A DNA stretch of 64,000 bases from Phytophthora quininea (GCA_011947345.1 JAAVTG010000540.1:62001-126000), one strand, 5' to 3'. Counted from the stretch's first letter, positions 43,547 through 54,409 are shown. Translations and numbers: made by a program. Notes: generated from the sequence alone by a model not told the origin.

Positions 43547-44827
43547 GACAACCAAAGTCGAAGTTGTGGTGAGTAGACTTTTTGGGACTGGCGTGATACA
43601 TGTACGGCTGTGGGCTGGCGTACGGATGATTGAGACCGATCCGCGAAGCCTATCCCGACAGCTGCGATCGCGTGAACTTTGCTAATCCGGCACAGCTCGA
43701 TCAGCTACAGTAACCCCGCGCAGTTTGAGCCATGCCATCAGCGCGCTCCTGCTTCGAATTAAGGAGAACACAGTCACCGTTCACGTCACGTTTCGAGACC
43801 AAGATTATAACGCGAATGTCTTGTCATCTCGCTCAACCACAATGTGATTACTACGTAGTGCACGATCTCGCAGCATTCCCAGATTCTGCGTACTGTCTTC
43901 CACAGGGAGGATGGCTTCACGGGATCTGCTCTTCGCGCTCGCACTCCTAGCTGCCAGCATGACTTAATTTTACGACAACATGCTGGTTGCCGACCGAGCA
44001 ACTTCTCTCAGAAGACGGTGGAGTGCAACAATGGAAACAGCCACTTGGGAAAAGATCCCAAGTGCTCTCCATCCAGTCCAGTAGCGGTCATCCCCGTTCT
44101 GCATCCTGCAGAGCAGAGCTTAATGCCAATACAACTCTCCATCCATCTGCAAGTGTTGTGAGTTACAAGTTGTGACTGCTGAAGCTCATTAATTGGCGGT
44201 GAGCCTCTAAGGTGATGTCGCTTGCTGTAGCACCAACGACAAGTCACCAGTAATATATACCACTAGTCGTCTTGCTACTATTTTCTTTCCGACACGCTTA
44301 ACGTTCCGCCAGAAAACAATATCCCGGAACCGAAGCAGCGCAGGACGACCCAAAGGTAATACTAGGATGGACCAATAACATTTTCACCTTGAGACGCAAA
44401 ATTCGTACCGTAGTAGCCCTCCTGGCACTTGGTCATCTCCAACCACACGACAACAATTTGTCACCAAGATACTTGCACTTAGGTGTTGCAGCCGACTTCG
44501 CCCCGCCAGACGCACGACTGAAGACCTTACTTTAGCAGAGAGTGTTGTGGCAAATGTTAGGCTCAGTCAGCTCGCTCACGTTTGGCCTTGCAAATCTTTT
44601 TATTGGGGTGTCGATTGCGCGACCAGCACAATCTGGCGCTCAGGTCGCAATCACGCCGCGGAGAGAACTCGGCAGCACAACAAAAACAAATTTCGTTGGC
44701 AGCATTGACTGTCTTCGCTCCACAATGCCCTACAACCATAAGAGTTGAGGAAGGAGCTGGGCTTTATCATATGATGTGGTCTCTGAGTAAACTGCTATCT
44801 CACTTGAGCATTTCGTCTCTCGCCAAC
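43547..44827. other. Intergenic region, 1.28 kb, between divergent loci 18 and 19
   Basis: 43547-43716 is the 5' flank shared with locus 24. The rest contains no ORF with recognisable domains, no tRNA-like cloverleaf that I could see, and no long repeat. It must hold the promoters of both genes. Confidence 0.45.
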
Positions 44828-46021
44828 ATGGCGCTCGAGTTGGTCGAAGTGGACGAAAGCGCGTTATTCGCTGAAGCCGAGAGTTTGTTCGTGGCCAAAG
44901 ACACTGTCGCCTTGAGCGTCTTCGAAGCCGACCAAGAGCATGTTGCAAGCACCAGCAGCGACGACGGAAAGCCTTCAGTCTCGAGCAAAGTCGTCCAAGA
45001 CCCCAACAAGCATCGAATGTATCGAGAACGGCAGAAAAACACTCGCGAAACTCTACGGCAGGAAACGATCGAGTTGTCTCGTGAACTCGTTCGGGTCAGG
45101 AAGGCCAAAGACAGGAAGCAACGGAGGGAACACGCGAATCGGCCGTCGTCGTTTTTCCTGTGGAAAACCATTGCTCTTCGACAGCGAGAGGAGCGTCTAT
45201 ATACCGAGGCGGAGCAGAGACGGCTGGTCATGTTGATGGACTGTCAAGCCGCGTACATCGAAACACTTACTAGCGTTGTCCACGGCCGTTCCGCCACTAC
45301 TGCTGTCAACGAAATGGCCAAGTTACGCGACACAGAAGCTGTCATGTGCGACGCGTACATTCGCGAACTAAACGACAACTACGTCGGAATCGATTCGTTT
45401 CTTGACGAGTGCGGGCTGGCGGCGGTGGTTGGGACCGAAACGACGGCACATTCCGTTCACAAACGTGAATCCGACGAGGTGGAGTATTACCAGAAGCTGG
45501 CCAAGCTAGTGCAGCCGTCTTCACTGTACCAAACGGGTGAACAGCTCTGGAAGATGTGGACTTTCGCCAACAGCGGCCGATCGGACTCAGCTCGGTATTT
45601 CAAAGTCAACGACCCAGACAACTCGTTGGCAGTTCGCTTTCAAGAAGAAACCGTCCTTCAATCCGGAGCACAAGTGTCTGTGACTCGGCGCTTGTTTGCT
45701 CGTCGGTTTGTGGAAGAAAAGCGAATTGTTTTCTTGTGGAAATTCGTCTCGGAAGGGGACGGTGCTTTTCGAGGGATGCAGTCTGAAGAGACTGGTTGGG
45801 GCTGTCTCCTTCCATCTCATGATACCGCTGCGCTAGGCACGTTGATTCAATTCTGCCAGCGATGGACCCCAATGCACTTAAGCGTCTCCTCTTTGCGAAT
45901 TGGACAAGCGGAAGAATTTCACCAACTTGTCCAAACTGCAAGCGAAGCGATCGTGGACGGACTCATGACATCCCTGGAGAAATTGCTACTGGAAGACGCA
46001 ATCGAAAGCATTATGATTTAG
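44828..46021 (+). CDS. Family locus 19: intact bZIP/START-like protein (δ subgroup)
   Basis: 397 aa from ATG 44828 (MALELVEVDESALFAEAESL); an upstream open frame lacks family similarity and is omitted. Acidic N-terminus; basic/zipper NKHRMYRERQKNTRETLRQE and TIELSRELVRVRKA; then SSFFLWKTIALRQREERLYT; DAYIRELNDNYVGIDSFLDE; START-like part with NSLAVRFQEETVLQSG, RRFVEEKRIVFLWKFVSEGD, GAFRGMQSEETGWGCLLPSH and CQRWTPMHL. It converges on locus 20 with 26 bp between stop codons. Confidence 0.82.
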   Translation: MALELVEVDESALFAEAESLFVAKDTVALSVFEADQEHVASTSSDDGKPSVSSKVVQDPNKHRMYRERQKNTRETLRQETIELSRELVRVRKAKDRKQRREHANRPSSFFLWKTIALRQREERLYTEAEQRRLVMLMDCQAAYIETLTSVVHGRSATTAVNEMAKLRDTEAVMCDAYIRELNDNYVGIDSFLDECGLAAVVGTETTAHSVHKRESDEVEYYQKLAKLVQPSSLYQTGEQLWKMWTFANSGRSDSARYFKVNDPDNSLAVRFQEETVLQSGAQVSVTRRLFARRFVEEKRIVFLWKFVSEGDGAFRGMQSEETGWGCLLPSHDTAALGTLIQFCQRWTPMHLSVSSLRIGQAEEFHQLVQTASEAIVDGLMTSLEKLLLEDAIESIMI

Positions 46022-46047
46022 CTTACAGAGCAGCGAAATATACGACT

Positions 46048-47085
46048 TCAAATTGTGATCTTATCGAGTACCTCGTCCAGGAGCAGCGACACGACCATCT
46101 TCGTAAGCTCGTGGTAGTTCTCGTCGACCATTGTCTGGACAAAGCCGTCGAACTGTATCGCCAAGTCTTGGGTCGCTTTTTTAGCACCGTTGAGATGTAG
46201 TGGAACTTGGCGGATGCTGGTCTGTACGAACGTGCCAGACCCGTTTGCTGAGTGACGGAAAGCGGTCCACCCAGTCTCCTCAATGTGCAGTCCTCTGAAG
46301 GACCCATCGCCTTGAATCGACGACTTCCACACACCGATCTCGCGGTCTTCCCCTACGAATCGCCTCTTGACGCATCGAAGCACAAGAGACTCACAACCAC
46401 CGCCTTCTACGGTCTTGGAAAATCGAAACTTGACGGCGCTGGTGTTTTCCGGGTCCTTGACGTCGTCAAACACTTCTCGTGAATCCTGTTGGTGGATCAT
46501 ACTCACTGACATCCACATGGAGTCGCACGTCTTTCTAAAGCCGAACGGGAACACGCTTTGCCATCCAAGCTCAACTGTCGACGTTCCTAGTGCGGTTGTC
46601 GTAGCTCGATGAAATGCCACAGAGTCTTCGCTTGATCCCATCCCGCAGTCCTTGAAAACTCGTACCGCCTGAGCGTAAACTCCATCGAGCTCATGAACGT
46701 ACATGGCGTAGAAAAGCTCGTCGCTTGGCAGAAGGAAAACTCTCGAGTGAAGACTATGGTACTGCATCGCGACGGTGCTTAGCGCCCTCGTGAGCTGTCG
46801 TACCAAAGCGATGAGGTCGTCGATTAGCACATTCCTGCCGGTGACTGCAGTCTGCAAGAAGCGGTGAAGCTCCTCCGCTGCTTGACGGTCTTTTATACTT
46901 CGACCAGCGATTCTTTCCCAGATGGATGGCGTTGGTTTGGCTGGCACGTGGAGTTTCTTCATCGCTTGCTCTCGTGCTTGTAGACGGTGCTAAACTTTCG
47001 CCAATTGGACCACTTGAGAACGCAGAGCTTTCCTCTCGGCCTTTTGCTTTTCGTAGTAGCTGACGGGTAGTTGTCTCTCCACCAT
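46048..47085 (-). pseudogene. Family locus 20: bZIP/START-like copy with nonsense codon in the zipper
   Basis: From ATG 47085 the frame reads MVERQLPVSYYEKQKAERKA as in relatives, then meets TAG (about 46990-46992) where paralogs have Leu or a similar residue, and continues in the same frame with HRLQAREQAMKKL to the end at 46048. The frame is not shifted, so this is a substitution and not a homopolymer error. Translation from the downstream ATG (46962) would give a 304-aa protein lacking the basic/zipper part but keeping the START-like domain (NTSAVKFRFSKTVEGGG, KRRFVGEDREIGVWKS, HIEETGWTAFRH). Confidence 0.7.
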
Positions 47086-47443
47086 TGAAGTCTCTTTTGA
47101 TCAGGAAAATCGGCACCGACACGTAGCCAGATTGGAAGTGAATGACGTGTTCAAGGTTGAGGTTTTGGATTACTCGATTCTGCTGTCGTCGGGAGAGGAT
47201 AAACACCAAGGCACGAGGTTTGAGCATCTGGGCTAAGGAAAATGTGGGTGACTGTCGATCAGGTGTTAGGCACCACTGCGTGGTGGCGATTATCCTGCAG
47301 CAAACGCCACTGAAACTGAGTAATCTTTGAGTTAGTTCGGTCATTCGTGACGGCTCTCCTCCATACAACGCAATTTGTTCGAAACCATCGCCACCGAGCG
47401 CTCGCGAACAATCTTCTCATAATCAGCATATACTCGATACACG

Positions 47444-48541
47444 ATGGAGAGCACGCCGAAACTCAGCCGGTACGCGAGGCAGAAGGCCCGTAAAAAGGCT
47501 CTGCAATGTCAAGTGATCGAGCTGGCGAAGTTGTTGCAGCAGCTACAAACTCGGAAGACTGAACCAAAGAAGATAGAAGAAGAGACAGAGACGACATCTG
47601 CGTGGGAGCTCATCGCTCGCCAGTTTCTAAAAGACCGACAGACTTCGGAGGAATTGCATCGGTTCTTGTCGTCCGCTGTCACCGGCAGAGAAGCGCTGAT
47701 CGACGACCTTATCTACTTGGTTCGACGGTACACGAAGTCGCTGAGCTCGATCACAGGTCAGTCTTACGGTCTCTACTCCGACGTGTTCCTCGTGCCAAAC
47801 GCCGAACTCATCTACGCCATGGACATCCACGAACTCAACGGCGTGTACAAGCAAACGGACCAAGTTTTCAAAGAATGTGGAATGGTTTCATCGGATGAAT
47901 CGGCAGCATCCCAGCGAGCCTTGACGACTGAACAAGGAACGCCGATCGTTGAGATCGGGTGGCAAAAGGTGCTCCCTTTCAGCTACCGGCGAACGTGCGA
48001 CTCCATGTGGATGCTGTCGAATTTGGTCCACCAACAAGAGGCGCGAGAGGAATTCGAGGACGTGGGAGACCCGGACAATATTGTGGCCGCCAAAGTGCGC
48101 TTCACGAAGAGGCTGGAAGGCGGTGGTGATCAGTGTCTGGTGCATCGCTTTGTCAAGAGGAGGTTCATCGAGGAGGACCGAGTTGTTACCGTGTGGAAGT
48201 CGTCGATTCGAGGCGATGGGTCTTTCAGGGGCTGCAAGTTCAAGGCACTGGCTGGAGTGTTTTCCGTCGGTCAGAAAGCGAGTTTGGTACGTTCAAACAG
48301 ACCTGCACACGCCAAACGCCTCTGCATCTGTGTAGTGGCAACAAAGTGCCGGGAACTTTGGCGAAACAGTTCGATGGGTTTGTGCACAGTATGGTCCGCG
48401 AGAACTACCAAGAGATTACGAGAATGGCCGAGTTGCTGCTCTTGGACGACGCTCTTGACGAGATCAAAATGTGAAGTAATGCAGTTCTACTATCTAAGAT
48501 TGTCTCTCTTTCATACCCGAACTACCAGTGCGCATAATTGA
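47444..48541 (+). CDS. Family locus 21: bZIP/START-like gene with frameshift shared with locus 23
   Basis: From ATG 47444 (MESTPKLSRYARQKARKKAL) the frame is open through the zipper, SAWELIARQFLKDRQTSEEL, and most of the START-like domain (NIVAAKVRFTKRLEGGGDQC, KRRFIEEDRVVTVWKS). At about 48229-48235 the sequence is GGGGCTGC where locus 25 has GGGGACTGC, so the last 80 codons are read in another frame and end at 48541. The original frame would continue GLQVQGTGWSVFRR and stop at 48474-48476. The same missing base occurs in locus 23, so it is likely real and inherited or copied. Residues from about 128 onward are almost identical to locus 23, the first 125 are not. Confidence 0.65.
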   Translation: MESTPKLSRYARQKARKKALQCQVIELAKLLQQLQTRKTEPKKIEEETETTSAWELIARQFLKDRQTSEELHRFLSSAVTGREALIDDLIYLVRRYTKSLSSITGQSYGLYSDVFLVPNAELIYAMDIHELNGVYKQTDQVFKECGMVSSDESAASQRALTTEQGTPIVEIGWQKVLPFSYRRTCDSMWMLSNLVHQQEAREEFEDVGDPDNIVAAKVRFTKRLEGGGDQCLVHRFVKRRFIEEDRVVTVWKSSIRGDGSFRGCKFKALAGVFSVGQKASLVRSNRPAHAKRLCICVVATKCRELWRNSSMGLCTVWSARTTKRLREWPSCCSWTTLLTRSKCEVMQFYYLRLSLFHTRTTSAHN

Positions 48542-48901
48542 TAGGGCTGTTTAAAAGCAGCTTTGTCGTGATTTGTTTTATGGAGTTGTCAGCGAGGACC
48601 GATGAGAACGTCCGTGTGGGGTTTTTATTTTATTTTGCAATCCCTGCAGACGGCTAAATCAATCACACCGATGCACTGTGCGCCAGCAACGGCCTCATTG
48701 GTGTCAGTGCTGAAGCAAAGCTTGCCCTTGGCGATGGCTCACGATCAATGCTGCTTGATAGTATTTTGGCAGCGCTGTCCAAACCTGACCAGGCCTGAAT
48801 ATGATCCGCTGAATATTTCTTATTGATCTTGACAGGCAACCTAACTTGCCATGACAGACGTGAGCTGGGCCAGACGGAGTAAAACCAACCAGATCGCCCT
48901 T

Positions 48902-49068
48902 GCAGTACGCCATCATGCGCAAATATTACGAGAGCGACAGCGTAGTGGTGGTTTGTCGATCGTGGAGTTGGTCATCCGCTACGTTCCCATGACTTTCAGC
49001 TCGTCGGTGGGCTCTGCAACTATGCCCAAACAACTAATAGATTTGATAAAGCACCATCTTTCTACCTG
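48902..49068 (+). pseudogene. Family locus 22: relic of a locus-14-type gene
   Basis: QYAIMRKYYESDSVVVVCRS (one frame) and then RYVPMTFSSSVGSATMPKQL (another) match two blocks of locus 14 that are normally about 45 residues apart, so the segment in between is deleted. Nothing else of the gene is recognisable between 48477 and 49283. Confidence 0.65.
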
Positions 49069-49283
49069 AATGCTACGCAATGTGGACTATCTGTTTACTA
49101 TGATTTCCATGCAGCTAGAGTGAGGTAAGCTTGACCGAAAGTATCGTTTGAGGATGCAGCGTTTGACACTGCGTCATGTGGTTTGATTGTCCTTTAGTTC
49201 AGGCTGTTGGAATCCAGTAATCCTAGCTTCGACTTTGAGGCTCGTTCATTCATTCGCAGTCTGGCAACGTGTCAGTGACTTAT

Positions 49284-49298
49284 AGCAACACCACTAGT
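49284..49298. repeat. Target-site duplication, left copy
   Basis: AGCAACACCACTAGT here is identical to 51838-51852 and brackets the LINE. Confidence 0.85.
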
Positions 49299-51837
49299 TG
49301 AGTTGAAATGATTTGATTAACTAGTTAGCGGATTCTCTCGTCTGGAAGGTGTAGCTTAGACAATCTATCTAATCAAGAATCCATTCGCAGAATTCAGCTA
49401 AACTCGCGGGATCCAAATACCCTGCGGCCGTTCTAGAAGAATGTCCTTCGGAGGATCAAACCCCAATTGCCCGACTAGTTCTGCAATTGCTGAGGAATCG
49501 CAATGAAGATCCGTCGCATGCTGGTAAATGAATTGGTAGTGCATCTTAAAGGAACTTTGCAGATTAGCAACGTTAGGCATTTTTGCCTTCGTCTCACGGA
49601 AATGAATGTCGTTTCGCAATCTCCATGTGGCGTGGAAAACAATAGCAGTTTGCACTTTCCAAAGAAGCAGCAATTCTTTTGCTTCTCTCTCCACCTTGTG
49701 CGGATATCTTGTAGCTTTGGAAAAGCAACAGCCGCCAGCTTAGAGATGGTCGGAAGACTGATGACCACGGATCCCACACTTGGCGCCACATTTCTTTCAA
49801 GGCTGGGCACGTATAAAGGCAGTGCTCCACCGTTTCGATAGCTTGACACGTAGGACGAACACATTGTTGAATGCTTGGGTCCAGTGATCTTAGAAAGTAA
49901 AGCCGCGAGCCCACAGTCAAATCACCAAAGTACAGGCGCAGCATTATGTCATGGACCACAGGTAGGAGAACCCCACGAAGTGATAGTAAGCTCGACAATG
50001 TTTGATGAACGCGTTGTCTAGGGCACCCTAAATCTTCCATCGGATGATGATCCATATCTGGTATTTTTGAAGGAGTTTTGTCCAATCTTGAAGTCGCAAG
50101 TATGGGAAGAAGCGCGCCTTTGGCTCAGTTGGAACCAATCCATTAACTTTCACTCCAAATACTGGTGGTGTGTTTGAAATTGCCACAACTCGAATACCCC
50201 CAGCTTCAGGATCCGGCAGAACACGATAAAAACTTGCGTCAACTGATGATAAAGCCGAAATATATCGTGCAGAACAATTTGGGATCCACGGGTAGGATGA
50301 AGCGCTGAACATAGTTTAGTAAAAAAGTAGTGGACGACGGCCAACAGCGATTACCATCCAGGAAGTCTGCAAAACACCAAAATTGGTGTTCTGCAAGTGC
50401 GCGGCATAAATTGCGAAATTTTATGGATCCTGCGCCAAGCGGCTTCGAGAATCTTGTGGCTCCCCGAGCGTACAAAAAGTGAAACGCTGGTACCTTGCTC
50501 CACCATATCGGGCTAGATAGCACGAACTGCAACGTACTGGTTCTACTTTGGTGTAAAGACGTTCGACTTGGCCATTGAATACGGTTCCACTCCTTCAAAA
50601 CATGCCGCCACCACAAGGGGAGCATTGTAGTCCTCCATCCTGCTGGCTTCGGAGGTTCTTGGAGCAGAAAATCACCCGAAGCAGGTCGCGCGAATTTGCC
50701 ATATCGTCGTTGGAGCATTGCCAACAGTGGACGATACCATACATCATCATCTGTAGGAGTAGCAGCGCTAATCGTAGCTACAATTTTCTGCAGAAGTTGG
50801 AAGTGCTGACGCTGGATAATCATCTTCACGACAGGAACCCCAATACCATCCGCGTCCCGTGGTCGTGCAGCTAATCCTTTCTTAACAATACTTATTCCTG
50901 CTTTCCCAACGCTCACTCGGTTGTACAGTACATATCGGTTAACAATTCCTTGCCAGCGATTTATAAACCGAGTTGGAATCGTCACGGTGGCTGTAAAATA
51001 CCAGAGTAGTGATAAAATCTCTGCTTGTGCAATCAGTCTTCGCCCAAGCAGGGTTCTTGCTCTACCTTGCCAAAGCTTCAACCGTGTTATCAACTTTTGT
51101 CCAGTTGATTCGCGAGCACTGTGGAGATATCAAAATTGCCGAATGGAATACCGAGATAACGCGTTGTTTCACCGCGTACCAGAGTGCGTAGTGGTTCAAT
51201 GGTCGGTGCTGAGTACCTGTTGTTAAGACTCATTATCACGCTTTTAGCTTGGTTCAGTTGGGCCCCAGAGCCTGCGCAATACGTCTCCACAAGTTGGAGT
51301 TGTTCTTTTAGCTGACGTTTTCCTTTTGCGAATAACACTGTGTCATCAGCGAAGAAGGCTACTGGTATGCATAAATCTTGATCTACGCGAACTCCTAGGT
51401 TCCGATGTGCTCGTAAGAGATTGCCAAGCGGTTCCAGGGAGAGAGCGAATAGATACGGGGATAATGGATCACCCTGCTTAACTCCTCGACCAGTTGTCAA
51501 GGAGTCTTGAGCCCATCCATTTATCATGAGCGAGCACTCAGATTCTGTGTACATCAGCTTGATCCATGACAGGAAGCGCGCTCCAAAACCTTGGCGTTCA
51601 AGTACACGGAAAAGATATTGGCGATTCACTCTGTCGTAGGCTTTAGCAAAATCCAAAAATGTTGCTAGCCCTTTGTGGTTTTGAGATGTCATCAAATACT
51701 GGAGATCGCGAACTAACATTACTTGCTGATCTATTCGCCGCCCTGGTATAAAACCTTTTGATCAGGATGTACCAACTTTGTCATCAACGGGCGGAGGCGA
51801 TTTACAAGTACTCGCGACAAAATCTTGACTTCTACAG
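49299..51837 (-). mobile_element. 5'-truncated LINE (non-LTR retrotransposon), reverse transcriptase on minus strand
   Basis: The minus strand encodes a LINE-type reverse transcriptase: KILSRVLVNRLRPLMTKLVH, FIPGRRIDQQV, LDFAKAYDRVNRQYLFRVL, GVKQGDPLSPYLFALSLEPL and the catalytic FADDTVLFAK, followed by the thumb/C-terminal region (LGIPFGNFD, LWQGRARTLLGRRLIAQAEI) and a Cys/His segment near the end (CVRPTCQAIETVEHCLYTC). The open frame is broken at about 51754-51759, near 51090, 50240-50310 and 50028-50085, so it is inactive. The endonuclease part is missing because the 5' end is truncated at 51837. A perfect 15-bp target-site duplication flanks it. It sits 112 bp upstream of the locus 23 start codon. 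Confidence 0.88.
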
Positions 51838-51852
51838 AGCAACACCACTAGT
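51838..51852. repeat. Target-site duplication, right copy
   Basis: AGCAACACCACTAGT, identical to 49284-49298. Confidence 0.85.
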
Positions 51853-51949
51853 ATCTGTGACTCATTGCTGTCCGTGACTCATTGCCACACCCATCGTATC
51901 CAATCTACCTGAGCAAGCTAGCCACAATCAACCGATCAAGACGACCACG

Positions 51950-52993
51950 ATGGCCAAACTCACCTATTACGAAAAGCAAAAGGCCGAGAAACGAGATCTG
52001 CAACGTCAACTGATTAACCTGACGAGATTGCAACGACAGCTTCTACACGCACGGAATAAGTCAACGAAGACGAACGCAGTCCCCAGTCAGACGATGTGGG
52101 AAGACATCGCTGGCAAAATTTTAATGGACCTCCAGGCTTCGGAAGAACTGCATCACTTCTTGCTGTCGGCTGTCCGTGGCAAACATACGTTGATCGGCGA
52201 CCTCGTCACTTTGGTTCGGCAGCACATGAGGACGCTTAGAGCAATCACAACGCAGTGTCCTGACCTCTACTCCGACGAGTTCCTCCAGCCAAGTGACGAG
52301 CTCGTATACGTCATGTACATCCACGAACTCAACGGCGTGTACAAGCAAACGGACCAAGTTTTCAAAGAATGTGGAATGGTTTCATCGGATGAATCGGCAG
52401 CATCCCAGCGAGCATTGACGACTGAACAAGGAACGCCGATCGTTGAGATCGGGTGGCAAAAGGTGCTCCCTTTCAGCTACCGGCGAACGTGCGACTCCAT
52501 GTGGATGCTGTCGAATTTGGTCCACCAACAAGAGGCGCGAGAGGAATTCGAGGACGTGGGAGACCCGGACAATATTGTGGCCGCCAAAGTGCTCTTCACG
52601 AAGAGGCTGGAAGGCGGTGGTGATCAGTGTCTGGTGCATCGCTTTGTCAAGAGGAGGTTCATCGAGGAGGACCGAGTTGTTACCGTGTGGAAGTCGTCGA
52701 TTCGAGGCGATGGGTCTTTCAGGGGCTGCAAGTTCAAGGCACTGGCTGGAGTGTTTTCCGTCGGTCAGAAAGCGAGTTTGGTACGGTTAACCAGACCTGC
52801 ACGCGTCACACGTCTCTGCATTTATGTAGTGGCAACAAAGTGCCGGGGACTTTGGCGAAACAGTTCGAAGGGTTTGTGCACAGTATGGTCCGCGAGAACT
52901 ACCAAGAGATTACGAGAATGGCCGAGTCGCTGCTCTTGGACGACGCTGTCGGTGACATCAAAATGTAGTTGCCTGTTTATTGCAGATTCGTAA
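51950..52993 (+). CDS. Family locus 23: bZIP/START-like gene with frameshift shared with locus 21
   Basis: From ATG 51950 (MAKLTYYEKQKAEKRDLQRQ) the N-terminal third is distinct from locus 21, but from YIHELNGVYKQTDQVFKECG on the two are almost the same at DNA level, including the missing base in GGGGCTGC (about 52729-52735). The unshifted frame would end at 52966-52968 (ESLLLDDAVGDIKM). Its upstream region was displaced by insertion of the LINE 112 bp before the ATG, and a second LINE piece lies just after the stop. Whether it is expressed is doubtful. Confidence 0.62.
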   Translation: MAKLTYYEKQKAEKRDLQRQLINLTRLQRQLLHARNKSTKTNAVPSQTMWEDIAGKILMDLQASEELHHFLLSAVRGKHTLIGDLVTLVRQHMRTLRAITTQCPDLYSDEFLQPSDELVYVMYIHELNGVYKQTDQVFKECGMVSSDESAASQRALTTEQGTPIVEIGWQKVLPFSYRRTCDSMWMLSNLVHQQEAREEFEDVGDPDNIVAAKVLFTKRLEGGGDQCLVHRFVKRRFIEEDRVVTVWKSSIRGDGSFRGCKFKALAGVFSVGQKASLVRLTRPARVTRLCIYVVATKCRGLWRNSSKGLCTVWSARTTKRLREWPSRCSWTTLSVTSKCSCLFIADS

Positions 52994-53009
52994 AGTTTTG
53001 ATCGCGTTT

Positions 53010-53339
53010 CCTAGTCCAAGGACACGAAGACCAACACTGGACACGAGAGCACCAGCTACAGTATATGTGGCAACTTGGCATGCGTCAGCTACAAGCAGTA
53101 GCCACAAGAGAAAGAAGAAGACAGCAATCGAGACTGCAGGGCATTCGACTCCAAATTAGTGTTGAATGCTTGAAGCGTATGACAGGGGACGGAGATCCAA
53201 CAGGTAACCAGTCCCCTCCGCCAGCACGGTGGCTTCAGCAGAAGGAACCGTCATTGGTCAAGCGGCTACGGTCGTACAAGGAGGCTATTAACTAAGAAAG
53301 TTCAATAGACTACCTTACTACTACTACCTAGTCCAAGGA
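53010..53339 (+). mobile_element. Short 5'-truncated LINE end with 13-bp target-site duplication
   Basis: The inserted piece is 53023-53326. CCTAGTCCAAGGA occurs at 53010-53022 and again at 53327-53339. The insert encodes the last part of a LINE ORF (MWQLGMRQLQAVATRERRR to a TAA at 53293-53295) and ends in a TACTACTAC-type simple tail, as some LINE 3' ends do. The flanks without the insert match the 3' flank of locus 25 (GAAGGAATTGAGCGC near 56950), confirming that this is an insertion. The family differs from the LINE at 49-52 kb but matches the fragment in locus 9. Confidence 0.8.
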
Positions 53340-54242
53340 ATTGAGAGCGCTCTCTTGTAGTATGAATTTCCTCGTGATGCTGCCATCGTGAATGTCCTGG
53401 CCAAACTCAGTCGAGCAGTGATGTATGGGCGTCAATCGTTGGCGCATTTTCAACCTCGACGGTCAGAGCCAGCGCGGTTTTCGTCGACACAAATGATCAC
53501 CACTACAGCAACTTCGCTTTGTCTGAAAAAAATGTGACGCTCGGATTTTCCACTGGACATTGTTGAACTCGAGTCCATGACGTCGCGCAACGCCACGAAA
53601 ACTAGTTTTGTATGCCCGAGCGAACGATCAGTACATAGAAGTATTCTTTGTCACTTCCATTTCGGACTGATGAACGGCAATCCAAATAGGCAACCAACCA
53701 GAAAATATTTCTTTTCGGACAGAGCTCGGGGCTGCCGTTTATGAATATGGCGATGGAGCTGCTCGAATTGATTCCCGAGAGACAGGAAACAGGTCGACGT
53801 TCTTTTCTTTCCCGACAAAGAGCTTTTTTTTTTTTGCTTTCGCTTATTGACGCATCACCTTTCCCGTTGATGCAAAATTCTGCTGACAATAAGGCAATCG
53901 AGTCGTTGGGCCATGATATCGATCAGTAGCAGTCCGCCGCAATATGTTGGTAGGGTCATTCGACAGCATTGAACGCGTGCGCAGAAAAGCAGATCCCGTG
54001 ATTTCAATCGACGCAGAGACTAAGCCAAGTCTGTCGGCTGGCTACTACAAACGTGATTACCGCATCTTGAGGGTTGCGAAATTCGTGTAATCAAATTGTG
54101 GGCGAGCGAGATGACAGGACCTCAACGTGATAACCGTGGTCTCCCATATTTTTTAAACTACGATACGGCTTTCGTGACGTAAATGATAGCAGTGTTTCAA
54201 TTCCAAGCAAGTCTGTGTTGGTCTTGTGGCTCAAATCTGCTG
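53340..54242. other. Intergenic region, 0.9 kb, upstream of locus 24
   Basis: 53340-53400 is similar to the 3' flank of locus 25. A run of ten or more T lies at 53824-53835. No ORF with recognisable domains is present. Confidence 0.4.
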
Positions 54243-54409
54243 CGGGGTTACTGTAGCTGATCGAACTGTGCTGGATCAACAAAGTTCATGCGATCGCAGC
54301 TGTCGGGATAGGCTTTGCCGATCGGTCTCACTCACCCTTACGCCACCCCAGAATCGGATCACGCCAGTCCCGAACAAGTCTACTCACCACAACTTCGACT
54401 TTGGTTGTC

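Larger units (their letters stand above)
41087..43716 (-). repeat. Left arm of second inverted duplication (partner 54243-56869)
   Basis: The arm contains loci 18 and 17 with their spacer and about 170 bp of 5' flank (for example GCAGCTGTCGGGATAGGCTT in both). Similarity runs to the stop codons on one side and to about 43716/54243 on the other. The arms are about 10.5 kb apart in opposite orientation. Confidence 0.85.

Noticed and set aside
44582..44827. N-terminal extension of locus 19
   Set aside because: The frame is open for about 80 codons upstream of ATG 44828 but has no counterpart in loci 16, 18 or 24.
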